Below are positions 25,209 through 37,761 of a DNA stretch of 64,000 nt, piece after piece (the first letter of the stretch is position 1; each line of letters begins with the position of its first letter). Below the pieces are notes generated by a model. It worked only from the letters and a program-made list of their open reading frames with translations. It had not been told where the DNA came from and made no database searches. Made by a program: the position numbers and the translations under genes. The stretch covers positions 2,294,001 to 2,358,000 of the forward strand of contig NZ_JAUSYG010000001.1 of assembly GCF_030816725.1 (NCBI RefSeq). The letters run 5' to 3'. This DNA is from Pseudarthrobacter defluvii. Its GTDB lineage: Bacteria; Actinomycetota; Actinomycetes; Actinomycetales; Micrococcaceae.

Positions 25209-26051
25209 TTAGTCGCGGATGTCGTCGACCATCCGGGCGATGTGCAGGGTCAAGTACGTGACCTCATCCTCGGTAAGGGGTTCGCCCAGCCTGAGTTCCA
25301 GGACAGCCTGTAGCTTGATTGCGGTGGCAAATGCCTCTGGGTACGACTCCCGGATTGCAGCGCTGAGCCGCGCGGCGCCTTCGTCCAGTTGTCGGCCGGT
25401 GTGGGCTCGGACGAAGAAGTAGCGGAGGTGGGTGATGAAGCGGGCTGCGTTGATGGTGTTGCGGTCAAACGAGCGGCCGTATGCCTGTTCAAGGACTTCG
25501 AACAGCTGCGTGAAGATCCCTGTCATTTGATACGTGAAGGCCAGATCGCCGGTCGCGAATCCGGCGTTCACCAGATGCAGTGCGATCGGGACTGCTTCTG
25601 CATCCGGAAGTGGCTGTTCAAGACAGGTATTGACGTGCTTGAGGATCCGTTGGGCTATTCGGAGTTCGTCGGGGTAGAGGTGGGAGACCTCGGCCCACAG
25701 GGGGTATTCGATATCGATGCCCTGTCTTAACCGTTTTATGGCGAAGCTGAGGTGGTCCGCGAGCCCTACGACGGTCGTGGAGCTCAGGGGGCTGTCCATG
25801 CCGGACCGGGCGATCTCCAGGGCTTGGTCCGCCAGAAGCAGGTGTTCGGGGGGAATTGCTGCCACCAGCGCCCCGAAGTTGTCCGCGTCGCGCCCGTCGT
25901 CGGGTACGAAGACGCGGACAACCTTGGCCTGGTCGATTTTCTGCCCCGGTTTCGCTTGGAAGCCAAGGCCGTTACCGGTGGCGATGACTTCACCGCCGTT
26001 CCCGTTGCGGGCGAGCACGACATTGTTGTTGAAGACACGCAGGACTTCCAC
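25209..26051 (-). CDS. BglG/LicT-family transcriptional antiterminator
   Basis: 280 aa from the GTG at 26051 (AAAGGAGG upstream). The N-terminal 55 residues (VEVLRVFNNNVVLARNGNGG...) are the RNA-binding CAT domain. Two PTS regulation domains follow, with conserved histidines in GLADHLSFAIKRL (PRD1) and in FITHLRYFF and YLTLHIARM (PRD2). The protein should dimerise when the PTS substrate is present, bind the RAT element in the operon leader (29545-29571) and prevent formation of the overlapping terminator. Its length equals that of LicT. It lies third in the operon that it controls. Confidence 0.92.
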   Translation of the reverse strand: MEVLRVFNNNVVLARNGNGGEVIATGNGLGFQAKPGQKIDQAKVVRVFVPDDGRDADNFGALVAAIPPEHLLLADQALEIARSGMDSPLSSTTVVGLADHLSFAIKRLRQGIDIEYPLWAEVSHLYPDELRIAQRILKHVNTCLEQPLPDAEAVPIALHLVNAGFATGDLAFTYQMTGIFTQLFEVLEQAYGRSFDRNTINAARFITHLRYFFVRAHTGRQLDEGAARLSAAIRESYPEAFATAIKLQAVLELRLGEPLTEDEVTYLTLHIARMVDDIRD

Positions 26052-26078
26052 CTCGCCCTCCTTTCTCTGACGTTGTTT

Positions 26079-26117
26079 GCACCCGGGGGCACCGGGCGTG
26101 CTGGTGCCCCCGGGTGC
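26079..26117 (-). promoter_or_regulatory. perfect 15-bp stem-loop between the glucosidase and antiterminator genes
   Basis: Arms at 26079-26093 and 26103-26117 (GCACCCGGGGGCACC and its complement) with a 9-nt loop, all within the 76-nt spacer. No U-run follows on the coding (minus) strand, so it is not a standard intrinsic terminator. An RNA-stability or attenuating hairpin that keeps the regulator below the enzymes is more likely. Confidence 0.7.
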
Positions 26118-26127
26118 TTTAACGGTT

Positions 26128-27588
<1,461 letters not shown>

Positions 27589-27607
27589 TCACTGTCAGCG
27601 GTCGGGC

Positions 27608-29627
<2,020 letters not shown>

Positions 29628-29674
29628 ACGACCGGGTTGACGCATTACAGGTGTTCCAATCGTGGCGGGGTGGA

Positions 29675-30574
29675 TTAGGTCGCTGACCCTGTTGCTTCCG
29701 TGAGTGCTGTTGCAGTCCAGCTGTTGAGGAGTTTGATCCGTTCTTCGTGGGTTGTTCCGGGTTCTGCCGTGTAGACGCTGAGTTCGTGGACTGGCCGCGG
29801 GAGGGTCTGCAGTGCAAGGGATTGATATGCCAGCTCCACGTCGCCGACCACGGGGTGTCGCAGCCGTTTGATTCCTTCGTGGCGGAAACGAATGTCATGG
29901 GAGGCCCAAAGGGTACGGAACTCCGGGCTAAGCGTTGACAACTCGCCGATCAGGGCGCGAAGCGGTGGGTCATTGGGGTTGCGGCCGGCTTCGGCGCGCA
30001 ACAAAGCCGCAGTGGCAGCGGCGCCGGCCTCCCAGTCGACAAAAAACTCCCGCGAGGCCGGCTCCAGGAAGTGGAAGCGCGCGAAGTTCGCGTGCCCGTG
30101 GGCGGTAGTTGTGTCGCTGGCGAACATGGGCGCGTGCAGGGAACGGGCGAGCTGGTTACTGGCGATGACGTCGAGTCGGCCATTCCGGACAAAAGCGGCG
30201 GACATGCTCATGGACTCGATCAACCAACGGACAGGGGCCGCCAGTGCCGCTTCCTTGCGGCGGGAAGTCGTACGCCGCAGGGGCTGGGCGGCGCGGGCCA
30301 GTTCGAAAAGGTACGTGTGTTCCTCCTCGTTCAACTGCAATGCCTCAGCGACAGCCTTGAGCACGTCCTCTGAGACACCCCGGATGTTGCCTTTCTCCAG
30401 CCGCGTGTACCACTCAGGACTCACTCCGGCGAGAATGGCAACTTCCTCCCGGCGCAGGCCCGGAACCCGCCTCCGGCTCCCGGCGGGCAGACCGACCTGC
30501 TCAGGGCGGAGCTTGGCGCGTCGACTGGACAGGAAATCACGGATGTCGGCGCGGTTATCGGGCTGGGTGGTCAT
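29675..30574 (-). CDS. XRE-type helix-turn-helix regulator with MmyB-like ligand domain
   Basis: 299 aa from the ATG at 30574. The N-terminal third is a Cro/CI helix-turn-helix: LRREEVAILAGVSPEWYTRLEKG is the typical recognition region of this actinobacterial regulator class. The remainder (about residues 100-290) resembles the MmyB-like ligand-binding domain that follows such helices (FRTLWASHDIRFRHEGIKRL). It is divergent from an MFS pump and alcohol dehydrogenase, so it most likely controls them. A longer in-frame start at 30694 would reach into the shared promoter region and is not preferred. Confidence 0.85.
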   Translation of the reverse strand: MTTQPDNRADIRDFLSSRRAKLRPEQVGLPAGSRRRVPGLRREEVAILAGVSPEWYTRLEKGNIRGVSEDVLKAVAEALQLNEEEHTYLFELARAAQPLRRTTSRRKEAALAAPVRWLIESMSMSAAFVRNGRLDVIASNQLARSLHAPMFASDTTTAHGHANFARFHFLEPASREFFVDWEAGAAATAALLRAEAGRNPNDPPLRALIGELSTLSPEFRTLWASHDIRFRHEGIKRLRHPVVGDVELAYQSLALQTLPRPVHELSVYTAEPGTTHEERIKLLNSWTATALTEATGSAT

Positions 30575-30706
30575 GAATCCACGATAGCCCCGGCACCTGC
30601 CCATAGCGGGGGGAGAGTTTGTACCCCCTATAGACGCAGCCTTCTTCGGGTGCGCGGGAGGGGGTGTCATTGATAGAAACGACATCAGTGGCAAGAAGGA
30701 GCATGT

Positions 30707-32002
30707 ATGCCAGTGGACACGAAAGCCCCTCGGCAGGAGGCTCGGCCCCCAAGGACCAGTAGTCGCTCAATCCGGCTTCCGCTGGTGGTCTACGTCCTGG
30801 CAGTGGGAACATTCCTGATGCTTGCCACGGAGTTCGTCGTGGCCGGAATCCTTCCCGGGATCGCAGCCGATTTTCAGGTCGAGGTCGCACAAGCGGGACT
30901 GCTGATCACCGTGTTCGCGGTAGGAATGGTTCTGGGCGCACCCCTAATGGCCATGCTGACCCTCCGGTTGCCGCGCCGGCTGACCTTGATTCTTGCGCTT
31001 CTGGTGTTCGCGGTCGGGCACGTCATCGTAGCCCTTGGGCCCAACTTCAACCTGGTCCTGGTTGCGCGCTTCCTGACCGCCCTTGCTACCGGCGCGTTCT
31101 GGGCGGTAGCCGCTGTGGTCGCAACCCAAGCGGCGGGCCCGGCAAAGGCAGCCCGGGCAACGGGACTGGTGAATGCCGGGGGCATGCTGGCAACCGTTAT
31201 AGGGGTGCCGCTGGGCGCCTTCATTGGTCAACTCGTCGGATGGAGGGGAACGTTCTGGGCGCTGGCAGCCCTGGCACTGCTCGTCACAGCGCCGATTGCA
31301 CGCTACGTGCCGCATGACAGGCAGCCTTCACAGGCGGCGTCCATCCGGTCAGAACTGTACGGACTGCGCTCCGGCCGTTTGTGGCTGGCACTTGCCGCCT
31401 GTGCCGCCACCACCGGAGGGGTCCTCGCCGCCTACTCCTACATCTCTCCGCTACTGACTGACCGGGCCGGCATTCCCTCAGCTCTCGTTCCACTGGCCCT
31501 GGCCGGCTTCGGCGTCGGATCGCTCGCCGGCTCACTTCTTGGCGGCCGTTTCGGCGACAGGCACCCGTACGTGATCACTCTCCTCGCCCCCGCAGCCACT
31601 GCGGGCATCCTGTTACTGATCTGCGTGCTCGCAGGACAGCCACTGCTGACCGCAGTGCTGGTGGTGATGCTGGGACTCTTCGGACTCGGAGCAAATCCGG
31701 TATTGATTTCCTTGGCGATTCGCTTCGCCGGCGCAGCACCGACGCTCGGATCATCACTAAGTGTTTCGGCCTTCAACGTTGGAACAGCCGTCGGATCATG
31801 GCTGGCTGGCCTGGCCCTGGTTACACCCCTCGGAACCACAGGACCCGCTCTGGTGGGGACTGTCATCGTGACGCTGACCTTAATCCCAGTCGCAGCGCTT
31901 GCGCTGCGCACCCGGGTCCGGCCGGACCCCACCACAAGCCCTGCAGACGCAACCACCGCGGCCGACGTCGACAACCTCACCAAAATTGGTGCCGACAACT
32001 AA
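30707..32002 (+). CDS. MFS efflux transporter (DHA1, chloramphenicol-resistance type)
   Basis: 431 aa with twelve helices, AAGGAG 5 nt before the start. FVVAGILPGIAADFQV in helix 1 and its loop, and AFWAVAAVVATQ and GVPLGAFIGQLVGWRGTFW in the fifth/sixth helix region are hallmarks of the DHA1 drug:H+ antiporter group that includes Cmx/CmlR-like proteins. It should export small toxic compounds. It is divergent from the XRE regulator and followed after 45 nt by an alcohol dehydrogenase, suggesting a shared inducer such as a reactive aldehyde or aromatic. Confidence 0.85.
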   Translation: MPVDTKAPRQEARPPRTSSRSIRLPLVVYVLAVGTFLMLATEFVVAGILPGIAADFQVEVAQAGLLITVFAVGMVLGAPLMAMLTLRLPRRLTLILALLVFAVGHVIVALGPNFNLVLVARFLTALATGAFWAVAAVVATQAAGPAKAARATGLVNAGGMLATVIGVPLGAFIGQLVGWRGTFWALAALALLVTAPIARYVPHDRQPSQAASIRSELYGLRSGRLWLALAACAATTGGVLAAYSYISPLLTDRAGIPSALVPLALAGFGVGSLAGSLLGGRFGDRHPYVITLLAPAATAGILLLICVLAGQPLLTAVLVVMLGLFGLGANPVLISLAIRFAGAAPTLGSSLSVSAFNVGTAVGSWLAGLALVTPLGTTGPALVGTVIVTLTLIPVAALALRTRVRPDPTTSPADATTAADVDNLTKIGADN

Positions 32003-32047
32003 ACCATCTGGCACCTGAAGCCATCCGAAACCAACAAAAGGAGAATC

Positions 32048-33091
32048 ATGCTAACTGTCAACGCCTATGCCGCGACTTCCGCCACCGAACCCCTGATTCC
32101 CACCACCATCCAGCGCCGGGGCCTTGGCCCGCACGATGTCCTCATCAACATCGATTACGCCGGAATCTGCCACTCCGACATCCACACGGTGCGCGGTGAC
32201 TGGGGCCGGATCACATACCCGCAGGTCGTCGGACACGAGATTGTCGGCCACGTCACGGAGGTCGGCTCCGCCGTCAGCAAGCACAAGGTCGGCGACAGGG
32301 TGGGAGTTGGCTGCGAGTCCGGATCCTGCGGCAGCTGCGAGCAGTGCCTCAAAGGCGAAGAGGTGTACTGCCTGAAAGGCAATGTGCAGACCTACAACGG
32401 CGTCGATGTCGACGGATCCATCACCCAAGGCGGATATTCACAGGCGATCGTCGTGAACGAGGACTTCGTACTCCGCGTTCCCGAGTCGCTCGACATCGAG
32501 AAGGTCGCGCCGCTGCTCTGCGCAGGCGTCACCCTGTACTCCCCGCTCAAGCACTGGAAAGCCGGACCAGGCACGAAAGTCGCTATCATCGGAATGGGCG
32601 GGCTCGGCCACGTCGGCGTGAAGATCGCCCACGCACTCGGCGCGGAAGTCACCGTGCTGTCCCGGACCTTGTCAAAGCAGGAGGACGGCCTGAAACTCGG
32701 CGCGGACCACTACCACGCCACCAGCGACCCGGCCACGTTCGAAAAACTGGCAGGCTCCTTCGATCTGATCCTGAACACCGTCTCGGCGGGGCTGAACTAC
32801 AACCAGTACGTCAACCTGCTCGCCGTTGACGGCACCTTAGTGATCCTGGGTGCCCCCAGCGAACCGGTCTCCGTCGATGCAATGTCCCTCGTTGCAGCCC
32901 GTCGGAGCATTGCCGGTTCGGCCAACGGCGGTATCCCTGTCACCCAGGAGATGCTGGACTTCTGCGCAGAACACAACATCGTCCCCGAGATCGAGCTGAT
33001 CAAAGCCTCCCAGATCAATGAGGCGTACGAACGGGTACTTGCATCTGATGTTCGGTACCGCTTTGTAATAGACGCGAAGACGTTCGCCTGA
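32048..33091 (+). CDS. zinc-dependent NAD(P) alcohol dehydrogenase (cinnamyl-type, YahK-like)
   Basis: 347 aa with AAAAGGAG before the start. The catalytic zinc ligands lie in GICHSDIHT and GHEIVGHV. The structural zinc loop is [35 protein letters not shown] is the nucleotide fold with the GLGHxG signature of the cinnamyl alcohol dehydrogenase class. Such enzymes usually reduce a wide range of aldehydes with NADPH. It follows the efflux gene and is probably co-transcribed, fitting a detoxification unit. Confidence 0.9.
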   Translation: MLTVNAYAATSATEPLIPTTIQRRGLGPHDVLINIDYAGICHSDIHTVRGDWGRITYPQVVGHEIVGHVTEVGSAVSKHKVGDRVGVGCESGSCGSCEQCLKGEEVYCLKGNVQTYNGVDVDGSITQGGYSQAIVVNEDFVLRVPESLDIEKVAPLLCAGVTLYSPLKHWKAGPGTKVAIIGMGGLGHVGVKIAHALGAEVTVLSRTLSKQEDGLKLGADHYHATSDPATFEKLAGSFDLILNTVSAGLNYNQYVNLLAVDGTLVILGAPSEPVSVDAMSLVAARRSIAGSANGGIPVTQEMLDFCAEHNIVPEIELIKASQINEAYERVLASDVRYRFVIDAKTFA

Positions 33092-33567
33092 GTACGAGCA
33101 ATTAGGGACAACCCGGAAGGCAACAGCGACAGCAAGGCTTTGGCAGCCCCCCTGTCGGACTCCATCACGACGTCTGGATGGAACTGCATGACGACCTGCT
33201 CACCACGCTAGGCCAATGAGAACCGACAAAGACGAATAACAGTGTGGCGCGGCTTACCCTATCGAGTGGATACGGAGCACGTCGCCAGAATGAGCTGTAC
33301 TACTAGAAGGGACGTTCGGCCGCCAACTGGCCGTGCGTCCCTTCTGGTCTCTGCTCTTTGTGGGGTAAAGCCTTCTGAACGAGCTGCAGGACCTAGGTTT
33401 GCTCAACCAGGTCTAAAACGGCCGATTATGCAGCTAGAGAACATGTCTGACGGTAGTTGTCGTACTGTTAGGGCAACCCGAACCTGACGACCCTGGGCAG
33501 TGGGCCTTGACTTTCTTCTGGTACGAGCCTAGAACTCAATCTGACAGGACGAGGGTCGGAGGCGCGA
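33092..33567. other. intergenic stretch upstream of the resolvase
   Basis: About 475 bases without a supported gene. Two short conflicting open frames occur. I looked for resolvase subsites ahead of the recombinase gene. Some partial inverted repeats exist around 33446-33500, but nothing I would call a res site. Confidence 0.4.
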
Positions 33568-34134
33568 ATGACTGGACAGCGGATCGGGTACGTGCGGGTG
33601 AGCACGCTGGATCAAAACGAGAAACGCCAGCTCGAAGGCCAGGTTCTTGACAGGGTTTTCACCGACAAGGCCTCGGGCAGGGATACCGCCAGGCCGGAGC
33701 TCACCGAACTGCTGCGGTTCGCCCGCGACGGGGACACCGTGGTGGTGCACAGCATGGACAGGCTCGCGCGCAACCTCGATGACTTACGCGCTCTCGTTCA
33801 GGGCCTGACCCGCAAAGGCGTGCGGGTGGAGTTCATCAAGGAGAGCCTGGTCTTCACCGGTGAGGACTCCCCCATGGCCAACCTCATGCTCTCCGTCATG
33901 GGTGCGTTCGCTGAATTCGAACGCTCACTCATCAAAGAGCGCCAGAGGGAAGGCATCGCCTTGGCCAAGCAGCGAGGCGCCTACAAAGGACGGAAGAAGA
34001 CTCTCACCCCGGAACGGGCCGCCGAGCTGGCCCAGCGCGCCGGCGACGGTGTGCCTAAAGCTGTCCTTGCGCGGGACTACGGAATCAGCCGGGAGACCGT
34101 GTGCCAGTACCTGCGCCACGCCAAGCTGGACTGA
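33568..34134 (+). CDS. serine recombinase, resolvase/invertase family
   Basis: 188 aa, GGAGG 5 nt before the ATG. RIGYVRVSTLDQN contains the catalytic Ser, VVVHSMDRLARNLDDLRALV the Arg-rich active site, and MLSVMGAFAEFERSLIKERQREGI the long dimerisation helix. The C-terminal 45 residues form a helix-turn-helix (PKAVLARDYGISRETVCQYL). This is the small Tn3-resolvase/DNA-invertase type. No transposase, terminal inverted repeats or second recombinase is visible nearby, so it is either a relic of a Tn3-like transposon or a free-standing recombinase. Confidence 0.9.
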   Translation: MTGQRIGYVRVSTLDQNEKRQLEGQVLDRVFTDKASGRDTARPELTELLRFARDGDTVVVHSMDRLARNLDDLRALVQGLTRKGVRVEFIKESLVFTGEDSPMANLMLSVMGAFAEFERSLIKERQREGIALAKQRGAYKGRKKTLTPERAAELAQRAGDGVPKAVLARDYGISRETVCQYLRHAKLD

Positions 34135-34233
34135 AGCACTCCCCTACCGACGCCGTCGTTGTGCCATAACCCCCGTGGCCGTAGCTTGACGGAAGGCTGG
34201 TTATCGGCGCTTAAAAAAATGGCCGGGGAGCGG

Positions 34234-34249
34234 CTAGAAAACGTTCTAG
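34234..34249. repeat. palindrome CTAGAA-AACG-TTCTAG
   Basis: A perfect 6+6 bp inverted repeat with a 4-nt centre, in the 218-nt gap between the resolvase stop and the convergent ABC ATPase stop. It has no T-run, so it could be a recombination or protein site or chance. Confidence 0.5.
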
Positions 34250-34352
34250 GTTCAAAACTGGCCGGCCAGCGCCTGGTTCACGGCAGGGCTTGATGTGGTG
34301 AAGGCCGAAGCCTCCGGGCCGCGGTTCTTGAACGATGCCGGGGTGTTGGATT

Positions 34353-35051
34353 TCAGGCCGTTGCCAGCAAGGGGGTGAGTTTGCCGTCGCGCATGGTGGC
34401 CACTGAGTCGGTCAGGGGCACGAACTCGGTGTCGTGGGTGACCATGACGGTGGCTACCATGAACTCGTCGGTGACGCGACGCAGGAGCCGGACGATGGAG
34501 TCACTGCGTTCATGGTCCAGGGCCGCGGTGGGTTCGTCCACGAGCAGGACCTTGGGGTTGCCCATCAGGGCGCGGGCGATGTTGACCCGCTGACGCTGGC
34601 CGCCTGAAAGCTGGTGCGGCCGTTTGTGGGCGCTGGAGCTGAGTCCGACGACGTCGAGGAGTTCGGCGGCCTTGGCGCGGGCAGTCTTGAGGGGCTTTCC
34701 GCGCAGGTGATCGCCGATGATGAGCTGTTCTACAGCGGTTAGGGACGCGAGAAGGTTCGGCTGCTGGAAGATGATCCCGACCTTCTCCCGCCGAAGCGCG
34801 GTGAGGTCCTTGTCGCCGAGCCCGGTGGCGTCGGTCCCGTCGATGAGCACCAGTCCGTGGGTGGGGCGCACGAGGGTGGCTGCCGCGGCCAGGAGACTGG
34901 ATTTACCGGACCCGGAGGGACCCACGAGCGAGACCATCTGGCCCGCCTGGACGCTGAGATTCACTGCGTCCAAGGCTTTTATCGTTCCGTCCCCGTCCGG
35001 GTATTCGAGGGTGACATTCACGAGGTTCAGCGGACTGTGGATGGAGGACAT
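34353..35051 (-). CDS. ABC transporter ATP-binding protein (LolD/MacB type)
   Basis: 232 aa. Walker A GPSGSGKSSLL, signature LSGGQRQRVNIARAL, Walker B VLLVDEPTAALD and the switch His (VMVTHDTEF) are all intact. It groups with the LolD/MacB/SalX ATPases that pair with FtsX-like permeases for mechanotransmission, lipoprotein or peptide export. It follows the permease gene (63 nt gap, same strand), its evident partner. Confidence 0.92.
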   Translation of the reverse strand: MSSIHSPLNLVNVTLEYPDGDGTIKALDAVNLSVQAGQMVSLVGPSGSGKSSLLAAAATLVRPTHGLVLIDGTDATGLGDKDLTALRREKVGIIFQQPNLLASLTAVEQLIIGDHLRGKPLKTARAKAAELLDVVGLSSSAHKRPHQLSGGQRQRVNIARALMGNPKVLLVDEPTAALDHERSDSIVRLLRRVTDEFMVATVMVTHDTEFVPLTDSVATMRDGKLTPLLATA

Positions 35052-35114
35052 GGTGGTACTTCCTTATGGCAGGGTGATGTGACATGGGTGGTGGGCCGGC
35101 GGGTAACGGAGGGT

Positions 35115-36248
35115 CTAGTTCCCGCCGAGGGCGATCAGGGCGTCGACCTTGGTAACGCGAGCGACGGCCAGCGCCGCTCCGGCCAAACCAAGGGCGATGA
35201 TGCCGAAGACGGGCAGGAGCGTTGTTGCCGGGTTGACCAGGAACGGAGCCGCCTGCGCTGCGAAGAAGCCGCCTAGGACGCCGATTCCGCCGCCGATCCC
35301 CGCGCCCAGCACCAGGACGATCGCGGCCTGGGTAATGGCATCGCGCAGAATGTAGGTGCTGGATCCACCCATGGCTTTGAGGACGGCGATATCGCGGGTC
35401 CGCTGGACGGTCCACACGGTCAGAAAGGCGACGATGACCAGGGCGGAGATCCCGTATAGGAAAGCCTGCATCAGGGTCAGGGATCCGTTCTCGCTCTTGT
35501 AGGAGCCCAGGGCCTGAAAGGACCCGGTGCGTGACGTGCTGACGGTGTGGGCTGCGATGTTGGCGGCGGCCTCGTCGACCTTGGCACCGTCCTCGTAGGT
35601 GACGGCAGCGACGGTTCCGCGCTGCTCCGGGTCGGTCAGGTGCGCCAGCTTCGACCAAGTAGGCAGGGCGGTCCATACGACGCTGGTGTGGGAGTACCAC
35701 TGGTCCTCGACGACGGCGCGGACGGTCAGTTCGAGCCCTCCGACGCTTGCCTTGTCTCCCGCACTCAGGGAAAGGGCCTCCGCTACGGTCTTGCCGATCA
35801 CGACGGTGTCCGGGGTGAGACGGGAGGGCGCCAGGTGGCCGTCAGGTTCGACGCCGAAGACGGCGACATTGGTCGTGCCGGTTCCGGCCCCGGTATCGGC
35901 GGCCACAGCCTGGAACCGGGTCTGGCTGATGCCCAGGGCTTCGGCGTCTTGAACCCCGTCCCGGTATTTCCAGCTGTCAACCTGCGCGGCGGTGACTTCG
36001 CTTTCGGTGTAGGAGGCCTTGGGCTCATTGGTTCCGGGGGCGCCGAAAACGATACTGTCTACGGCCTTTGACGCGACCCCGGTGCCGTTGACAGCGCCGA
36101 GTTTGTCAATGGCCGAGGTTGACTGATCGCCCAGGCCGGAAGTTAGGCCGGAGAGCATGACCAACAGCAGGGTGATCAGGGCGACAACGCCGCCCATCAG
36201 GGCGAACCGGCCCTTGGCAAAGCGGATATCGCGGATAGCAAGAAACAC
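35115..36248 (-). CDS. ABC transporter permease, FtsX/MacB family
   Basis: 377 aa from the GTG at 36248. A first membrane segment (GGVVALITLLLVMLSGLTSG) is followed by a large extracytoplasmic domain (about residues 50-245) and three C-terminal membrane segments. The FtsX block TRDIAVLKAMGGSSTYILRD precedes one of these. This topology is that of MacB/FtsX permeases, which couple cytoplasmic ATP hydrolysis to movement of the external domain. The upstream region contains longer in-frame starts, but the hydrophobic segment and family alignment favour 36248. Divergent from a two-component system that may control it. Confidence 0.85.
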   Translation of the reverse strand: MFLAIRDIRFAKGRFALMGGVVALITLLLVMLSGLTSGLGDQSTSAIDKLGAVNGTGVASKAVDSIVFGAPGTNEPKASYTESEVTAAQVDSWKYRDGVQDAEALGISQTRFQAVAADTGAGTGTTNVAVFGVEPDGHLAPSRLTPDTVVIGKTVAEALSLSAGDKASVGGLELTVRAVVEDQWYSHTSVVWTALPTWSKLAHLTDPEQRGTVAAVTYEDGAKVDEAAANIAAHTVSTSRTGSFQALGSYKSENGSLTLMQAFLYGISALVIVAFLTVWTVQRTRDIAVLKAMGGSSTYILRDAITQAAIVLVLGAGIGGGIGVLGGFFAAQAAPFLVNPATTLLPVFGIIALGLAGAALAVARVTKVDALIALGGN

Positions 36249-36423
36249 GACTGTTCTTCTTTCATGAGGTGAAGCTGGCGGCCAAAAGGCCCTATATTCA
36301 GCCTCCCGCGCACGGGCGCCGGCACCATCGCGCAGTTGGTTGATAGGCGGTGGAAGAATGGTTGACCCCACGGTCAACCATTCGGTTGATCCTGCCCATG
36401 GCGGGTGCGCATAAGCTGATCCA

Positions 36424-37761
36424 ATGCCTGCCACGGAACCACTCCGGCCCCTGCCCGAGGCCGGCCTCGACAAGGCCTACCCGCTCAGCGGCCTGGACGC
36501 TGCGCCCTCCGTTGCGATCCTGCGCGGCCTGCGGCTGACGCTGCACGTCGGTTTCGCCGCCCTGCTCGGTGTCGCTGTGCTGAGGTTGCTGCTATCCGGT
36601 GCCGGGGGCCCCCTGCAATATGTCTGGGCCGGAATCGCGCTGGTCCTGGCCGGGGTCTACCTCATGGGAACCATCCTGGAAAAGCGCTTCGCCAGCGGCA
36701 GCACCGCTTTTGATCCGCGCCGTTATGGCCCCCTGTGGCTGGGACTCGTCACCGCCCTGTGGGCCATCCTGCTGGCCGGAAGTTCGGATTTCGCCTGGTT
36801 GGCCTTCCCTCTGTTCTTCCTGCACCTGCACCTGTTGCCGCGCCGCATTGCGATGCTCACGATCGCGCTGATGACGGCCGCGGTCATTGCATCCCAGTGG
36901 CTCGCCAGCGGCCTGCCGGTCCCGCATCTGGCGGCAGTCCTGGGACCGCTGTTCGGTGCCGCGTTCTCTGTCGTTACCGGGCTGGCCTATCAGGCGCTCT
37001 ACCGCGAAGCGGAAAACCAGCGCCGTGCCGCCGATGAACTCCGCCGGACCCGGGCGGAACTGGCAGCATCCCAGCACGATGCCGGCGTCCTGGCCGAGCG
37101 CGAACGGCTTGCCCGGGAAATCCACGACACGCTCGCCCAAGGGTTCTCCAGCATCGTGCTGATGGCCCGCGCAGCCGAAAAATCGCTGGCAGACGGAGAT
37201 ACCGCCACCGCCGCAGCCCGCTTCGCGCTCGTGGAGCAAACAGCCTCAGAGAACCTGGCCGAAGCCAGGAATTTCGTCCGGGGACTCACGTCCCCGCAAC
37301 TGCAGGAAACCTCCTTGGTGGAAAGTCTGCGCAGGCTCTGCGCCACAACGGAAACCAGCGCGGCGGCCCGGGGCCTCGGGTTGCGGTGCCGGTTTGAAAT
37401 GGACGGGGACCCGCTCGATCTGCCGCAACCGCTCAAGGTCACATTGCTTCGGGCGGCCCAGGCCAGCCTCGCGAACGTCACAGACCATGCCAAAGCCGCC
37501 ACCGCCGTCGTGACCCTCGCATTCCTGGGCAATGAAGTCACCCTGGACATTTATGACGACGGTATCGGCTTCGACCCCACCGGGTCCGCCGCTCATAGGA
37601 ATGACCGAACCGATGGAAGCGGTTACGGGATCCGGTCACTGCAGGAACGGGTGACGGCACTCAAAGGCACTCTTGAACTCGAATCAGCTCCCGGGGAGGG
37701 TACGGTAGTGGCCGTCCGTCTGCCGCTGAATGACGAACCTGGGGGGAAGAACAATGAATGA
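36424..37761 (+). CDS. sensor histidine kinase (HisKA_3/NarL type)
   Basis: 445 aa. The N-terminal 195 residues contain about six membrane helices forming the sensor. A coiled stretch (AENQRRAADELRRTRAELA) follows, then the HisKA_3 dimerisation motif LAREIHDTLAQGFSSIV with the phospho-acceptor H234, and the ATPase domain with DDGIGFDP and GYGIRSLQERV. It phosphorylates the response regulator encoded by the overlapping downstream gene (8-nt overlap). Being divergent from the ABC transporter suggests a role in sensing cell-envelope stress or antimicrobial peptides. Confidence 0.9.
   Translation: MPATEPLRPLPEAGLDKAYPLSGLDAAPSVAILRGLRLTLHVGFAALLGVAVLRLLLSGAGGPLQYVWAGIALVLAGVYLMGTILEKRFASGSTAFDPRRYGPLWLGLVTALWAILLAGSSDFAWLAFPLFFLHLHLLPRRIAMLTIALMTAAVIASQWLASGLPVPHLAAVLGPLFGAAFSVVTGLAYQALYREAENQRRAADELRRTRAELAASQHDAGVLAERERLAREIHDTLAQGFSSIVLMARAAEKSLADGDTATAAARFALVEQTASENLAEARNFVRGLTSPQLQETSLVESLRRLCATTETSAAARGLGLRCRFEMDGDPLDLPQPLKVTLLRAAQASLANVTDHAKAATAVVTLAFLGNEVTLDIYDDGIGFDPTGSAAHRNDRTDGSGYGIRSLQERVTALKGTLELESAPGEGTVVAVRLPLNDEPGGKNNE

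Noticed and set aside
33440-33567. A res site for the resolvase
   Set aside because: Some partial inverted repeats are present, but three properly spaced subsites could not be recognised by eye.
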